From: Caldilinea sp. CFX5
GTDB lineage: Bacteria > Chloroflexota > Anaerolineae > Caldilineales > Caldilineaceae
Assembly: GCA_021405325.1 (NCBI GenBank)
Contig: QWII01000157.1
Span: 1-24,827 of the forward strand
DNA: 24,827 nucleotides
Reading direction: 5' to 3'
Part shown: positions 16,834 through 24,805 of the stretch, piece by piece
How the letters are laid out: each line of letters starts with the position of its first letter
Numbering within the stretch: the stretch's first letter is position 1
The notes under the pieces: model-generated
The model's database searches: none
The model's input: only the letters and a program-made list of their open reading frames with translations
Told to the model about the DNA's origin: nothing
Position numbers and translations under genes: made by a program

Positions 16834-17152
16834 AGGAAGATTTCCTCTTGACCAACGAACCGTCGATTGCCAATTTTATAACCAATCGCTACGATAATAA
16901 CAATTCTGGCTTCGACATCAACATCATAAAAAATACGGTAACGATTATTCTTTCCACAGCGCAATTCCCAAGTTGAACCAACTGTATTTGGAATATACAT
17001 AGGTTTGCGGTTGCGGGTCTGCATAGTACTTCATATGACAACTGCTGCTCAATGGCATCAAAGATCACTGAGTGTTCTCTTTGAGAAATAACGTCCATAT
17101 GTAGAAATATATTATTGCCAAGAATAATCTCCCAACGCGTAGGCTTTACCAT
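16830..17152 (-). pseudogene. RelE/ParE-type toxin, broken by a single-base frameshift
   Basis: Two overlapping frames together make one RelE-like protein. The first gives MVKPTRWEIILGNN…HSVIFDAIEQQLSYE (17152 to about 17028). The second resumes as MQTRNRKPMYIPNT, then WELRCGKNNRYRIFYDVD, IVIIVAIGYKIGNRRFVG (17024 to 16830). In the family these join directly: an …QL.YEPT..TRNRKP core, then WELR.G..RVFYDVD, then AIG.K..N.L. The span is 323 nt, one short of 108 codons, so a 1-nt deletion near 17024-17030 explains it. The toxin family cleaves mRNA at the ribosome; this copy should be inactive unless ribosomes slip or the base is a sequencing error. Confidence 0.8.
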
Positions 17153-17321
17153 AACTTGTTTTCCAAGTCCATCCCGAATAATTGGTTATCTCTTGGGTTA
17201 AAATTTCTTCAGTGCTTTCAGCCAGATCAGGTGCTCCAGAAAATAGGCCGGCTAGCGGATCATCTTCAATTGCTGGCAATTCATATAGATCCTCAGTAGA
17301 ATTCTCATGTGCTGTAATCAT
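17112..17321 (-). CDS. Small antitoxin-like protein upstream of the RelE-type toxin
   Basis: 69 residues, acidic, with no DNA-binding segment I can identify. The middle, DDPLAGLFSGAPDLAESTEE followed by ILTQEI and SGWTWK, resembles the C-terminal tail of ribbon-helix-helix antitoxins and of small orphan ORFs next to toxin genes in Chloroflexota and cyanobacteria (recalled, not searched). Its final 41 nt overlap the toxin start in another frame. The ATG has AAAGG 9 nt upstream and a near-consensus promoter just before it, so it is the first gene of the transcript. It could be the remnant C-terminus of a longer antitoxin. Confidence 0.5.
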   Translation of the reverse strand: MITAHENSTEDLYELPAIEDDPLAGLFSGAPDLAESTEEILTQEITNYSGWTWKTSYGKAYALGDYSWQ

Positions 17322-17367
17322 TCATAGATGCCTTTCTGCAATCGATTCAGCAGAATACCACTATGGC

Positions 17368-17396
17368 ATTATACACCTCTAAGCCAGTTTATTCAA
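17368..17396 (-). promoter_or_regulatory. Promoter of the toxin-antitoxin/ATP-grasp operon
   Basis: On the minus strand TTGAAT (17396-17391), a 17-nt spacer and a perfect TATAAT (17373-17368), about 45 nt before the small ORF's ATG. The promoter overlaps the last codons and stop of the nucleoside phosphorylase gene (17379), so this operon starts inside its upstream neighbour. Confidence 0.7.
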
Positions 17397-18221
17397 CACT
17401 CCCATCAACAATTGCGTCAAGCGCGGCACAATGATCTTCCCCGCAGTCGTGACCTCTTCATGGGTCGGCTCGTTGTCGGCATCCAGCACATCAATACAGA
17501 TGTTGGTGATGGTACTGAGCGCCAGCACCTCCATGCCGGCGTGATGAGCGACGATGGCTTCCGGCACGGTACTCATGCCCACAGCATCAGTGCCCAGGGT
17601 GCGCAACATGCGGATTTCGGCAGGGGTTTCAAAGTTGGGGCCGGAGAGCCAGGTGTAGACGCCCTGTTGCAAGCTCATTCCCTGTTCAGCGGCGACGGCG
17701 GCGGTCAGTTGGCGCAAGCGGCGGGTATAGGCGCGGTTGAGCGGCGGAAAACGGGTGCCGAACTCTTCCATGTTTGGCCCCATGAGCGGGTTATGGCCCG
17801 TCATGCCGACCAGATTGATGTGATCTTCCATGACCATAATATCGCCCACGGCAAAGTTGGGATTCACGCCGCCGGCAGCGTTGGTCAGGATCAAGGTGTT
17901 GATACCCAGTCGTTTCATTACCCGCACTGGCAGGGTCACTTGTGGCAGGCTGTAGCCTTCATAAAAATGAAAACGGCCCTGCATGGCGCAGACCGTCGCC
18001 CCGGCCAATTGCCCGATGACTAGCCGACCGGCGTGGCCTTGCACCGTGCTGACGGGGAAGTGGGGAATGTCGCCATAAGGAATCTTGTCGGCGGCCTCAA
18101 TCTGTTCGGCCAACGGGCCAAGACCGCTGCCCAACACCAGGCCGATGGTAGGGGTGTGGCGGGTGCGGCTGCGAATATAGGCCGCGGCTTCGTCGTAGTG
18201 GGTGAGGGTAAAGGTGGTCAT
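17379..18221 (-). CDS. punA: Purine nucleoside phosphorylase (trimeric, PNP/MTAP family)
   Basis: 280 residues, the usual size of the trimeric enzyme. It splits inosine or guanosine with phosphate to the base and ribose-1-phosphate in purine salvage in the cytoplasm. Motifs in order: GLVLGSGLG (phosphate loop), HFPVSTVQGHAG (phosphate-binding His), GRFHFYEGY, LILTNAAGGVNPNF, VYTWLSGPNFETPAEIRM (purine-site Glu), AVGMSTVPEAIVA and TNICIDVLD. The Asn in STITNIC is the residue that in class members favours 6-oxopurines. The ATG at 18221 is chosen because homology begins there (MTTFTLTHYDEAAAYI) with AGGAG 13 nt upstream. The frame is open for another 100 codons, but that part is low-complexity intergenic DNA. 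Confidence 0.92.
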   Translation of the reverse strand: MTTFTLTHYDEAAAYIRSRTRHTPTIGLVLGSGLGPLAEQIEAADKIPYGDIPHFPVSTVQGHAGRLVIGQLAGATVCAMQGRFHFYEGYSLPQVTLPVRVMKRLGINTLILTNAAGGVNPNFAVGDIMVMEDHINLVGMTGHNPLMGPNMEEFGTRFPPLNRAYTRRLRQLTAAVAAEQGMSLQQGVYTWLSGPNFETPAEIRMLRTLGTDAVGMSTVPEAIVAHHAGMEVLALSTITNICIDVLDADNEPTHEEVTTAGKIIVPRLTQLLMGVLNKLA

Positions 18222-18259
18222 TTTAAGTAAATATCTCCTTGGTAAAGCGGGTAGGCGCG

Positions 18260-18382
18260 CTGTCAGCGGATTCAGGGGACAGATTGAACGAATTCTAGCA
18301 TTGTAATCCGTTCTAGTTGGGCAGTTGTAGAACGGATTGCCCAATCTATATCCGCGCAATTCGTTCCCCGAATCAGTTGACA
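18260..18382. repeat. Nested inverted-repeat element between the phosphatase and phosphorylase genes
   Basis: An outer imperfect inverted repeat pairs 18260-18294 (CTGTCA..GATTC.GGGGA…ACGAATT) with 18355-18382. A perfect inner one pairs AATCCGTTCTA (18305-18315) with 18328-18338. The element is about 120 bp, has no coding capacity, and its right arm contains the stop codon of the phosphatase gene. It could be a MITE-like insertion or a bulky terminator. Confidence 0.6.
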
Positions 18383-18921
18383 GCCTCTGCCCACACCCGC
18401 ACCATGTGTACTTGAGCAGAAGTTTCAGGCGACCGGGGGTGACGATCCCGCTTTTCCACGGTTTGCCACAATTCGGCCAATTGAGCCAGGGCGGCGTCAC
18501 CTCTGCCGGTAGGCTTGTCACAGTGGCGGGCTAGATAACAACCGACCACCGTTCCCGTCCGCCCGATGCCACCCCAACAATGAATATAGACGACCTGACC
18601 GGCCGCCAGTGCTTCATCAATGACATTCAACGTCTCGACCATTTGTGTCGCCGTGGGAATGTCGCGATCAGGAATTGCCATCCGCCGATAGGTGACAGGC
18701 GTCGGGAAGGCTTTGGCCTCCGCTTGCAACAGATCCGTGTAGGGTTCCAGCCCGTCTGCCGGATGGGTCAAATCCAGAAAAAAGGTCACGCCGGCATCGA
18801 GCAACAGCCGTAACTTGCGCCGAGCCATCGTCGGCATAAAGGCGCCGGGATATTCGCCGGCCAACAGACGCCCCGGCTGCACCCAATAACTGTTTGGGTA
18901 GGGCGGCGGTAGAGTAGACAT
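18373..18921 (-). CDS. Dual-specificity / protein-tyrosine phosphatase-like protein
   Basis: 182 residues, cytoplasmic. The P-loop HCWGGIGRTG fits HCxxGxxR(S/T)G with nucleophile Cys115 and Arg121. The AIPDRDIP stretch upstream supplies an Asp in the place of the general acid. The N-terminus (YWVQPGRLLAGEYPG) and LDAGVTFFLDLTHPADG are typical of the small dual-specificity phosphatases that act on phosphoproteins or phosphorylated small molecules. The ATG at 18921 is chosen because AGGGGA precedes it by 6-7 nt; the longer open frame to 19224 runs into tandem repeats and is not credible. The stop lies inside an inverted-repeat element. Confidence 0.85.
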   Translation of the reverse strand: MSTLPPPYPNSYWVQPGRLLAGEYPGAFMPTMARRKLRLLLDAGVTFFLDLTHPADGLEPYTDLLQAEAKAFPTPVTYRRMAIPDRDIPTATQMVETLNVIDEALAAGQVVYIHCWGGIGRTGTVVGCYLARHCDKPTGRGDAALAQLAELWQTVEKRDRHPRSPETSAQVHMVRVWAEAVN

Positions 18922-18975
18922 AGCTGATCCCCTGGGTGAAACAGGCAAAATTCGATCTTCTTGCGCACTTCGTAT

Positions 18976-19004
18976 ATAATAAGGCACACTCCCGGTTGAG
19001 CCAA
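18976..19004 (-). promoter_or_regulatory. Promoter of the phosphatase gene, with overlapping divergent -10
   Basis: On the minus strand TTGGCT (19004-18999), a 17-nt spacer and TATTAT (18981-18976), about 50 nt before the ATG at 18921. The same AT-rich core reads TATAAT on the + strand (18975-18980) and could start the Cys-rich gene, although no good + strand -35 is seen. Confidence 0.5.
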
Positions 19005-19030
19005 GTTTTTCCAGTCGCGGAGCGACGACT

Positions 19031-19173
19031 GATGGTAGCCGTGGGTTTTGAACCCACGGGCCGATGGTAGATGGTAGCCGTGGGTTTTGAACCCACGGGC
19101 CGATGGTAGATGGTAGCCGTGGGTTTTGACGGGCCGATGGTAGATGGTAGCCGTGGGTTTTGAACCCACGAGC
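19031..19173. repeat. Four tandem 39-bp units, each with the palindrome CCGTGGGTTTTGAACCCACGG cut to size
   Basis: Units start at 19031, 19070, 19109 and 19143. Each is GATGGTAGCC, then GTGGGTTTTGAACCCAC, then GGGCCGATGGTA. The core forms a 9-bp hairpin with a TTG loop. The third unit has lost 5 nt (AACCC), which destroys its right arm; the fourth ends with GAGC instead of GGGC. The array separates the divergent phosphatase and Cys-rich genes and ends 27 bp before the ATG at 19201. It could be a set of dispersed palindromic repeats grown by slippage. Confidence 0.85.
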
Positions 19174-19200
19174 ATGGAACCCCCGGAGGATTTTCAAGGC

Positions 19201-21471
19201 ATGGCGAAAAAAGCAGCCAAGCAACCCAAACCCGCAGAGCGCGCCGTCGATCTGCGCACCTTTACCGATGAGTTTTTTACGACCTTAGGCGCCACCGTCA
19301 AAGCCGCCGATCGGCGCAAGGCCGGTGCGCTCCAGGTTGATCTACCGCCGGCGTTGGCGACCTATTTTGGCGACCAGTCGCTCACCCTTTGCTTTCAACA
19401 GGCAGCCGCCAGTGACAGCGCCGCCAACGGGCAAGCAACGCTAGCTCCACAGTTGATCGCCCACGGCAGCCCGCTCTTTGACAAGATGCTGGCCTACTTG
19501 GAGAACAAGAGCGCCGTCACCCACCAGCGGCTCCCGGCTCGCCACAGCGCCGGCGAGGAGTTGATGCGCGCCCTGCGCCCGACCAACACCGGCATTGTCG
19601 GCTTGCGGATGCAAGAGCAGACCCATCATCTCTACGCCTTTCATTGGCACATCACCTATCGCGCCGATGACAAGCGCGAAGAATTGTATTCGGTGCTGCT
19701 GAATGAAACCGGTGAGCGCTTGCTCAACGAAGCGGGCGAACGCTTGCTCAACCAGGAGGGCGATAGCGCTGCCAACGCAACCGATTTAACAACCCTGCTG
19801 GCCAACGCCGAACCGTTGCCGCCGGAACCGGTCAACGAAGATGGGCAACCGCCGCCGTCGCGCCTGCCGCCGATGACGCAGTTGCATCGGCTGGCCGAGA
19901 TTGCGCGCAAATATGCCATCTACCATGCCGATGTGCGTTGTGTCAGCCATGAGGCCGAGATTCTGCCCCGGCTCTACAAAACGCTCAACCGCCTCACCAC
20001 CTATTACCAGCAGCAGATCGAAGAGGTCTATGACGCCCATGACCCCACGGGCGAAAAGCGACGGGCGCTGGAAGTTGACCTGGAACGCAAGCTGGCCGAA
20101 GAGGTGGAAAATCACCGGCTGCGGGTGCAGGTGCAACTCTTTAGCTATGCCGTCTTGCAAGTGCCGGTGGCCGTGGCGAACCTCACCTTGAGCGACGGCA
20201 AACGGGAAGTGAGCGTACAGGTGCTGCGCAATCGCTATGACGGCACTTTGCAACGGCCCCATTGCCACGTCTGTCATAACGAAATGACCCAGGTGGTGCT
20301 GGACCGCAACGGCCATCTCGTCTGCGATAACTGCTTTGCCCAGTGCAGCAGTTGTCAGGATCTGCTCTGCACCACTTGTGCCGTTGCCCTCTGTCCCGTC
20401 TGCAACAAAGCGAACTGTGACACCTGTGGCCGCCTCTGTTGGGCCTGTGGCGAACGCGCCTGCACCGACCATAGTAGCCTCTGTCCCATCTGCGGCGATG
20501 AGGTCTGTCATGCCTGCCAGGAGCCATGCAGCCATTGTGGTGTACGTCAATGTCGCAGCCACTTGCGCATTGATCAAGTCAAAGTGACGACGGGCAAAAC
20601 AGCTTATATTTGCAGTGACTGCGCCGTGCGCTGCCCCGGCTGTGAACAGTACAGCGCCGAGATTGATGCCTGTCGCGCCAGCGGGCAACGTTTCTGCCAA
20701 AATTGCCTGGTCAGTTGTACCACCTGTCAACGCACAATTGGCCCCGGCTTTTATGAAACCATTGACCGCCAGCCCTACTGCCATGAATGTCTGATCGAAT
20801 GTCCCAGTTGTCAACGCTGGGCGTTGGCGGTTGCGCCGTGTCCCCATTGCCAGACTGGCTTTTGTACGACTTGTGGCGCCGCTTGCGCGGTCTGTCAGCA
20901 ACGCTTCTGTCCCGATCACAGCTACCACTATGCCGGTTGTGACCATGTGGTCTGCACCAATCACACCGCCCACTGCAACCAATGCCAGGATGAGCTTTGC
21001 CCGATCTGCAATGTGGTCTGCGCCATCTGTGAGCAATATGCTTGCGACCTCCACCAAGCGACCTGCAAACAGTGCGGGCAGCTTTATTGTCGCAATTGTA
21101 TCAGCAACGGCTTATGCGCCACCTGCACTGTCTTGACAACAGCGCCGGTCATCGATGGCGACACGATTGATCTCGCCAAAGAAGCGTGCAGCGCCGACCC
21201 CCGTGTCGCTAAGCTGGTGCAACACTACACCTGGACGCGGGCGCGCAACCAACGCTACACGATCTATCTGGGCCGCGCCCCGCAACGGAAGGATGCCTTT
21301 ATCGTCGCCACTGGTGAGAAGGGCGCCGAAGTGTTGTCGGTCAAAGGGCAGAGCATGGCCCAAGCCCGCCAGCAAAACGCCGAGCAAGGCCAAAGCAAAG
21401 AGGCCGGCGATTGGCTCCGTGAATTCCAGGACTGGTTGCGCCGGATGCGGAGGTCAGGCCGTGGTCGATAA
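19201..21471 (+). CDS. Large cysteine-knuckle protein (57 Cys in CxxC-type arrays), function unknown
   Basis: 756 residues; the ATG at 19201 has GGAGG 11 nt upstream, and upstream in-frame codons belong to the repeats. Residues 1-350 are soluble alpha/beta with a short internal repeat at 166-187 (unit LLNExGER) and a likely coiled coil at about 260-315. From C355 to C642 I count 57 cysteines plus several His, arranged as repeated CxxC…(C/H)xx(C/H) knuckles such as [26 protein letters not shown] and LCPICNVVC, resembling a row of RING/treble-clef or zinc-ribbon folds that could hold a dozen or more metal ions. A basic C-terminal domain (about 650-756) ends [10 protein letters not shown]. There is no signal or membrane segment, so it acts in the cytoplasm. 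Its last 11 bases overlap the radical SAM gene. I do not recognise a named family. Confidence 0.85.
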   Translation: MAKKAAKQPKPAERAVDLRTFTDEFFTTLGATVKAADRRKAGALQVDLPPALATYFGDQSLTLCFQQAAASDSAANGQATLAPQLIAHGSPLFDKMLAYLENKSAVTHQRLPARHSAGEELMRALRPTNTGIVGLRMQEQTHHLYAFHWHITYRADDKREELYSVLLNETGERLLNEAGERLLNQEGDSAANATDLTTLLANAEPLPPEPVNEDGQPPPSRLPPMTQLHRLAEIARKYAIYHADVRCVSHEAEILPRLYKTLNRLTTYYQQQIEEVYDAHDPTGEKRRALEVDLERKLAEEVENHRLRVQVQLFSYAVLQVPVAVANLTLSDGKREVSVQVLRNRYDGTLQRPHCHVCHNEMTQVVLDRNGHLVCDNCFAQCSSCQDLLCTTCAVALCPVCNKANCDTCGRLCWACGERACTDHSSLCPICGDEVCHACQEPCSHCGVRQCRSHLRIDQVKVTTGKTAYICSDCAVRCPGCEQYSAEIDACRASGQRFCQNCLVSCTTCQRTIGPGFYETIDRQPYCHECLIECPSCQRWALAVAPCPHCQTGFCTTCGAACAVCQQRFCPDHSYHYAGCDHVVCTNHTAHCNQCQDELCPICNVVCAICEQYACDLHQATCKQCGQLYCRNCISNGLCATCTVLTTAPVIDGDTIDLAKEACSADPRVAKLVQHYTWTRARNQRYTIYLGRAPQRKDAFIVATGEKGAEVLSVKGQSMAQARQQNAEQGQSKEAGDWLREFQDWLRRMRRSGRGR

Positions 21472-22336
21472 GCAACACCGCAGTAAAGACTTTAGTCTTT
21501 CACTTGCCCCCCCAAAGACTGAAGTCTTTACTACCGCACAACAGCATCTACACGATTGCCATCTCTGCCCTCATCACTGTGGCCCCCGGCGGGCGACGGC
21601 GCAAGGAGTCTGTCGGGTCGGCCAGCAGAGCTATATTGCCAGCGAAATGTTACACCTGGGCGAGGAAGAACTATTGCGACCAGCCCATGCCATCTTCTTC
21701 AGCGGCTGCACAGCCACTTGCAGCTTTTGCACCGCCGCCAAATTCGCCTTTCGCCCCACCTATGGCGTCATGGTGACGCCGGCGCAGTTGGCGGCGCGCA
21801 TGGTCGAACGGCAGCAACAAGGGGCGCGGTCAATCTGCTTCATCGGCGGCGACCCGACGCCGCATATTCCCTTCATTCTGGCGACACTGGCGGTGTTAGG
21901 CGAACGCAAAACGGCGCCGACCGTCTTTAACAGCAATCTCTATCTGACTGATGTGGCACTGGATCTGCTCAATGGGGCCATTGACATTTATTTGCCCGAT
22001 CTCAAATTCGGGCCGGCGACCGGTCCGCAAAGCTGCGGCGAACGTATTGGCGGGATGCCTGCCTACTGGTCGGTCGTCACCCATTGTCTTGAGCGGCTGA
22101 TCCAGGCAAACCAACGGGTGATTGTACGCCATTTGTTGATGCCGGGCCATTTCGACTGCTGTACGCAGCCCATTTTGCATTGGTTGGCGGAACGGCCAAC
22201 GCTAGAAGTCAGCTTGTTGACCCAGTATCTCGCCCCGGCCCATGCCAGAGGGGAATTGGCCGCCGTGCTGACCGAACAAGAAAGCGCGCAAGCGACAACC
22301 CTTGCCCATACGCTAGGGTTACGGTTGGTCCACTAA
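21461..22336 (+). CDS. Radical SAM protein, PflX-like (putative glycyl-radical-type activase)
   Basis: 291 residues. GTG at 21461 is chosen because GGAGG lies exactly 7 nt upstream inside the preceding gene, and no other in-frame start precedes the conserved N-terminus. The preceding gene's TAA is at 21469, so the two are translationally coupled. C33, C36, C40 and C51 (CHLCPHHC…GVC) match the N-terminal cysteine motif of PflX-type proteins. C83, C87 and C90 in [10 protein letters not shown] form the CxxxCxxC cluster that binds the 4Fe-4S and SAM. Further signatures are FIGGDPTPH and IYLPDLKFG. Members of the family resemble pyruvate formate-lyase activases, but no glycyl-radical target lies nearby. 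Residues 7-25 are encoded by a palindromic repeat. Confidence 0.9.
   Translation: MVDKQHRSKDFSLSLAPPKTEVFTTAQQHLHDCHLCPHHCGPRRATAQGVCRVGQQSYIASEMLHLGEEELLRPAHAIFFSGCTATCSFCTAAKFAFRPTYGVMVTPAQLAARMVERQQQGARSICFIGGDPTPHIPFILATLAVLGERKTAPTVFNSNLYLTDVALDLLNGAIDIYLPDLKFGPATGPQSCGERIGGMPAYWSVVTHCLERLIQANQRVIVRHLLMPGHFDCCTQPILHWLAERPTLEVSLLTQYLAPAHARGELAAVLTEQESAQATTLAHTLGLRLVH
21482..21532. repeat. 19-bp inverted repeat lying in the radical SAM coding start
   Basis: AGTAAAGACTTTAGTCTTT (21482-21500) pairs with 21514-21532 over 19 bp with a single G-U wobble, around a 13-nt C-rich loop. It starts 11 nt after the end of the Cys-rich gene and is translated in the radical SAM frame as roughly [18 protein letters not shown]. 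Confidence 0.85.
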
Positions 22337-22357
22337 TGTTGTTTGAAGGGTGGTTCC

Positions 22358-23522
22358 ATGCAATATCCACTGGAAGAAAAAATTGGCAATCCTGACTTGC
22401 TGATTGGCCGTGAGGCGGAGTTTGCCCGTTTTCATAAATGGATTGACAACATGCCCAGGAAGCTCTCCAAATCATGGGCTATTTTGGGGCGCCGTAAGAG
22501 TGGCAAGACTGCCTTTGTACAACGCCTCTTCAACCAACTCTGGTCAGCGAATGGGCAGGTTATTCCGTTTTATATCAGCATCCCGGAAGCGCCGATTTGG
22601 TTTGGCAATCTGATTGTCAAATATTATTTCCTGTGTCATGGAAAGTAGCTGTCCTGGCCGTAACCTGACTACGGCTGAAGGCGTCATTGAAGTCGTGAAT
22701 TATGAAGTGGCGGATCGCGACTCTGAGTTGTCCGGCACCTGGCGGGAATATATTGATAAGACGGTTGATCGCATTAACGATCAATATGGGAAACGGCTGT
22801 TGCTCCACCTGAGCAAATATAATGACCGTTACTGGACGCCCCGTGAGCTAAAAGATGCGCTACAGTTAGAAGAAGATGAAAAAACAATTCATCGCAAGTT
22901 ACTCTCCATGCACAAAGGCGATTTAATTGAGTGGGGTAGTTCGGATATCCGCTTTCGTGGGTTGCAAGATGGCACGCTTAACCTGATTTTGCGCCATCGT
23001 TTTGAAGAGGAGATCGCCGACCATCAGACACCACCCGATTTACGGATCGGTTTCCGCGAAGAGATCGCGGCGTTGCGGCGTGAGAATCGAATATTGCAAG
23101 GGAAATTGAATCATGTAACCGGCGTGATGGCAGAATATCAACTCGCTACCGCTATGCGCAGCCGCAAACGCTTTCCTTTGCGTGCATGCTTCAGCGGAGC
23201 AACCGCTGACACCGAGTTGAATGTGGTGAATGTACGCACACGGGTTACGCTGCAACGTGACGATGGCAAAGGCGGCGAACTCGATGTCGTAGCCGAAGCC
23301 AGTGACCAGCGGGTGTTACTGGTTGAGGTGCGCAAACGCCAGGTCAAAGCGAATGGCAAAGATATTCAAGATTTTGGCGAGAAGGTGGTGATCTATCAGT
23401 CGCTCCATCCCGAACAACAGGTGCTGGCTGCGTTCCTGTCACTAGGCGGCTTTACCGAGGAAGCCCTTGCTTTTTGTCAAGCACAGCGCATTGCCTGGTC
23501 AAGCGAGTTAGTTTACTTTTAG
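22358..23522 (+). pseudogene. ATPase with C-terminal nuclease-like domain, disrupted by an internal deletion
   Basis: The ATG at 22358 (AAGGG 7 nt upstream, 21 bp after the radical SAM stop) opens an ATPase N-terminus: LIGREAEFARFHKWI, Walker A GRRKSGKTAF, QVIPFYISI. That frame stops at 22648. A second frame picks up the family's C-terminal half from about 22618: ISCVMESSCPGRNLTTAEGV, HLSKYNDRYWTPRELKDAL, RFRGLQDGTLNLILRHRFEE, and a PD-(D/E)xK-like core, ELDVVAE…LLVEVRKR, to 23522. In full-length homologues I recall, more than 200 residues with Walker B and the sensor motifs lie between these parts. They are absent, and the frames do not match. ATPase activity must be lost; a C-terminal product could still be made from the internal ATG near 22638 or 22614. 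Confidence 0.8.
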
Positions 23523-23539
23523 CATGGTGATTTATGCCA

Positions 23540-23614
23540 GGCGACCCTTCCTGGAAGAGGCAACGAGCGTTCACTCAATCTAATCGGTTACCGCCTCTTC
23601 CAGGAAGGGTCGCC
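23540..23614. repeat. 22-bp perfect inverted repeat upstream of the phosphatase lipoprotein gene
   Basis: GGCGACCCTTCCTGGAAGAG plus GC (23540-23561) and its exact complement (23593-23614) flank a 31-nt loop. It fills most of the 117-bp gap between the disrupted ATPase and the PhoD-like gene. No T-tract follows, so it is probably a dispersed palindromic element, although it might also act as an attenuating or RNA-protecting structure. Confidence 0.85.
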
Positions 23615-23639
23615 GGCCACAGCAAAGTGAGGGACACCG

Positions 23640-24728
23640 ATGAAACGCATCTTCCTATTGACATTCCTTCTCACGTTTCTCGTAGCTTGCGCCGTTCCCG
23701 TGCCGCCTTTCATTCCCCGCTTACCATTGCCAAACCATCGACCACTGACACTCATCGCCTTTGGCTCGTGCGCCAACCAGAGCAAACCCCAGCCCATCTG
23801 GGACGCGGTGACGGCGAGTCGGCCCGATCTCTTTATCTTTCTCGGCGACAATATCTACGGCGACACCGAAGATATGAATCTGTTGCGCGCCCGCTATGCG
23901 CAATTAGGGCAGAATCCCGGCTACCAACGGCTACGCACCGCGACGCCAGTTATCGCCACCTGGGACGATCATGATTATGGCGCCAACGACGCCGGGGCGG
24001 AGTATCCCAAGAAGCAGGAATCCAAACAGATCTTTCTTGATTTCTTTGGCGAACCAATCACTAGTGAACGCCGCCAGCGCGACGATGGCATCTATACCGC
24101 GTATGGGTATGGCCCGGTTGGGCAACGGGTGCAGGTGATCCTGCTCGATACGCGGTGGAATCGTTCACCCTTGGCCCGCGTCAGTGAAGCTGACTATAAT
24201 GACCGGCGCGCCCAGCGGATCGGCCCCTACACCGCCACTACCGATCCCAACGCCCAACTCCTGGGCGAAGCGCAATGGCAGTGGCTGGCGGCACAGTTAC
24301 GCCAACCCGCCGAACTCCGCCTCCTCGCCACCAGCATCCCTTTTCTCCAGGAAGGCACCGGCTGGGAGATTTGGGCCAATTTCCCCGGCGAGCAGCAGCG
24401 GTTGTTAGCGCTTCTGGAAGAAACACAGGCCAACGGCGTGATCTTCATCACCGGCGACACCCATCGCGCCCAGTTTTCCAAGCGCACCACGGGCGTTCCC
24501 TATCCCTTATGGGAAGTCAATTCAAGCGGGCTGACCGAAAATGTCGATTGGCCGGCGCCTGACAGCAGTCGCTTAGGCGGGTATTACACCGAGGATAATT
24601 ACGGCCTGCTGCGCATCGACTGGCGCGAAGCCGACCCCGAAATCACAATGGAAATCCGCGCCGTGGACAACGATCTCGTTCTACAAAACAGCATCCGCTT
24701 AAGCGAAGTATACAGGCAGCAGCAATAA
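23640..24728 (+). CDS. PhoD-like phosphatase/phosphodiesterase lipoprotein
   Basis: 362 residues. The ATG at 23640 has GAGG 7-8 nt upstream. The signal [15 protein letters not shown] carries a lipobox with Cys17, so the protein is probably anchored outside the membrane. The catalytic metallophosphoesterase motifs of the PhoD family are all present: [39 protein letters not shown], and [11 protein letters not shown] with the metal-binding Asp and His; VNSSGLT lies near the end. The family hydrolyses phosphodiesters or phosphomonoesters at the cell surface with Ca/Fe-type metal centres, usually to gain phosphate. The length is at the short end, without the N-terminal Ig-like domain of classical PhoD. 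No Pho box was found nearby. Confidence 0.88.
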   Translation: MKRIFLLTFLLTFLVACAVPVPPFIPRLPLPNHRPLTLIAFGSCANQSKPQPIWDAVTASRPDLFIFLGDNIYGDTEDMNLLRARYAQLGQNPGYQRLRTATPVIATWDDHDYGANDAGAEYPKKQESKQIFLDFFGEPITSERRQRDDGIYTAYGYGPVGQRVQVILLDTRWNRSPLARVSEADYNDRRAQRIGPYTATTDPNAQLLGEAQWQWLAAQLRQPAELRLLATSIPFLQEGTGWEIWANFPGEQQRLLALLEETQANGVIFITGDTHRAQFSKRTTGVPYPLWEVNSSGLTENVDWPAPDSSRLGGYYTEDNYGLLRIDWREADPEITMEIRAVDNDLVLQNSIRLSEVYRQQQ

Positions 24729-24775
24729 CCTTTGCAAGCTCCTTAGCCAATGTGAGTAATCCTCCATTTGCTAAA

Positions 24776-24805
24776 TTGACATCCCGGCAAACTTTGTGCT
24801 ATAGT
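24776..24805 (+). promoter_or_regulatory. Promoter reading out of the window
   Basis: TTGACA (24776-24781), an 18-nt spacer and TATAGT (24800-24805), close to the sigma-70 consensus. It follows the PhoD-like gene by about 50 bp. The gene it serves begins beyond the right edge. Confidence 0.65.

Noticed and set aside
18222..18521. 100-codon N-terminal extension of the nucleoside phosphorylase frame
   Set aside because: It overlaps the end of the phosphatase gene and runs through an inverted-repeat element; family homology starts at the ATG at 18221.
19070..19100. tRNA T-arm-like sequence (GGTTTTGAACCC)
   Set aside because: No acceptor stem, D-arm or anticodon arm can be built around it; it is the hairpin of the tandem repeat.
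19031..19173. CRISPR-like appearance of the regular 39-bp units
   Set aside because: There are only four units, no unique spacers separate them (the whole 39 bp repeats), and no cas genes are present; it is a tandem repeat.
18922..19224. 100-codon N-terminal extension of the phosphatase frame
   Set aside because: The encoded repeats come from the tandem 39-bp hairpin units; the SD and family start lie at 18921.
19786..21057. Minus-strand open frame of 423 codons
   Set aside because: Antisense to the Cys-rich protein; the Ala/Thr/Val-rich composition is what the complement of Cys and Gly codons gives.
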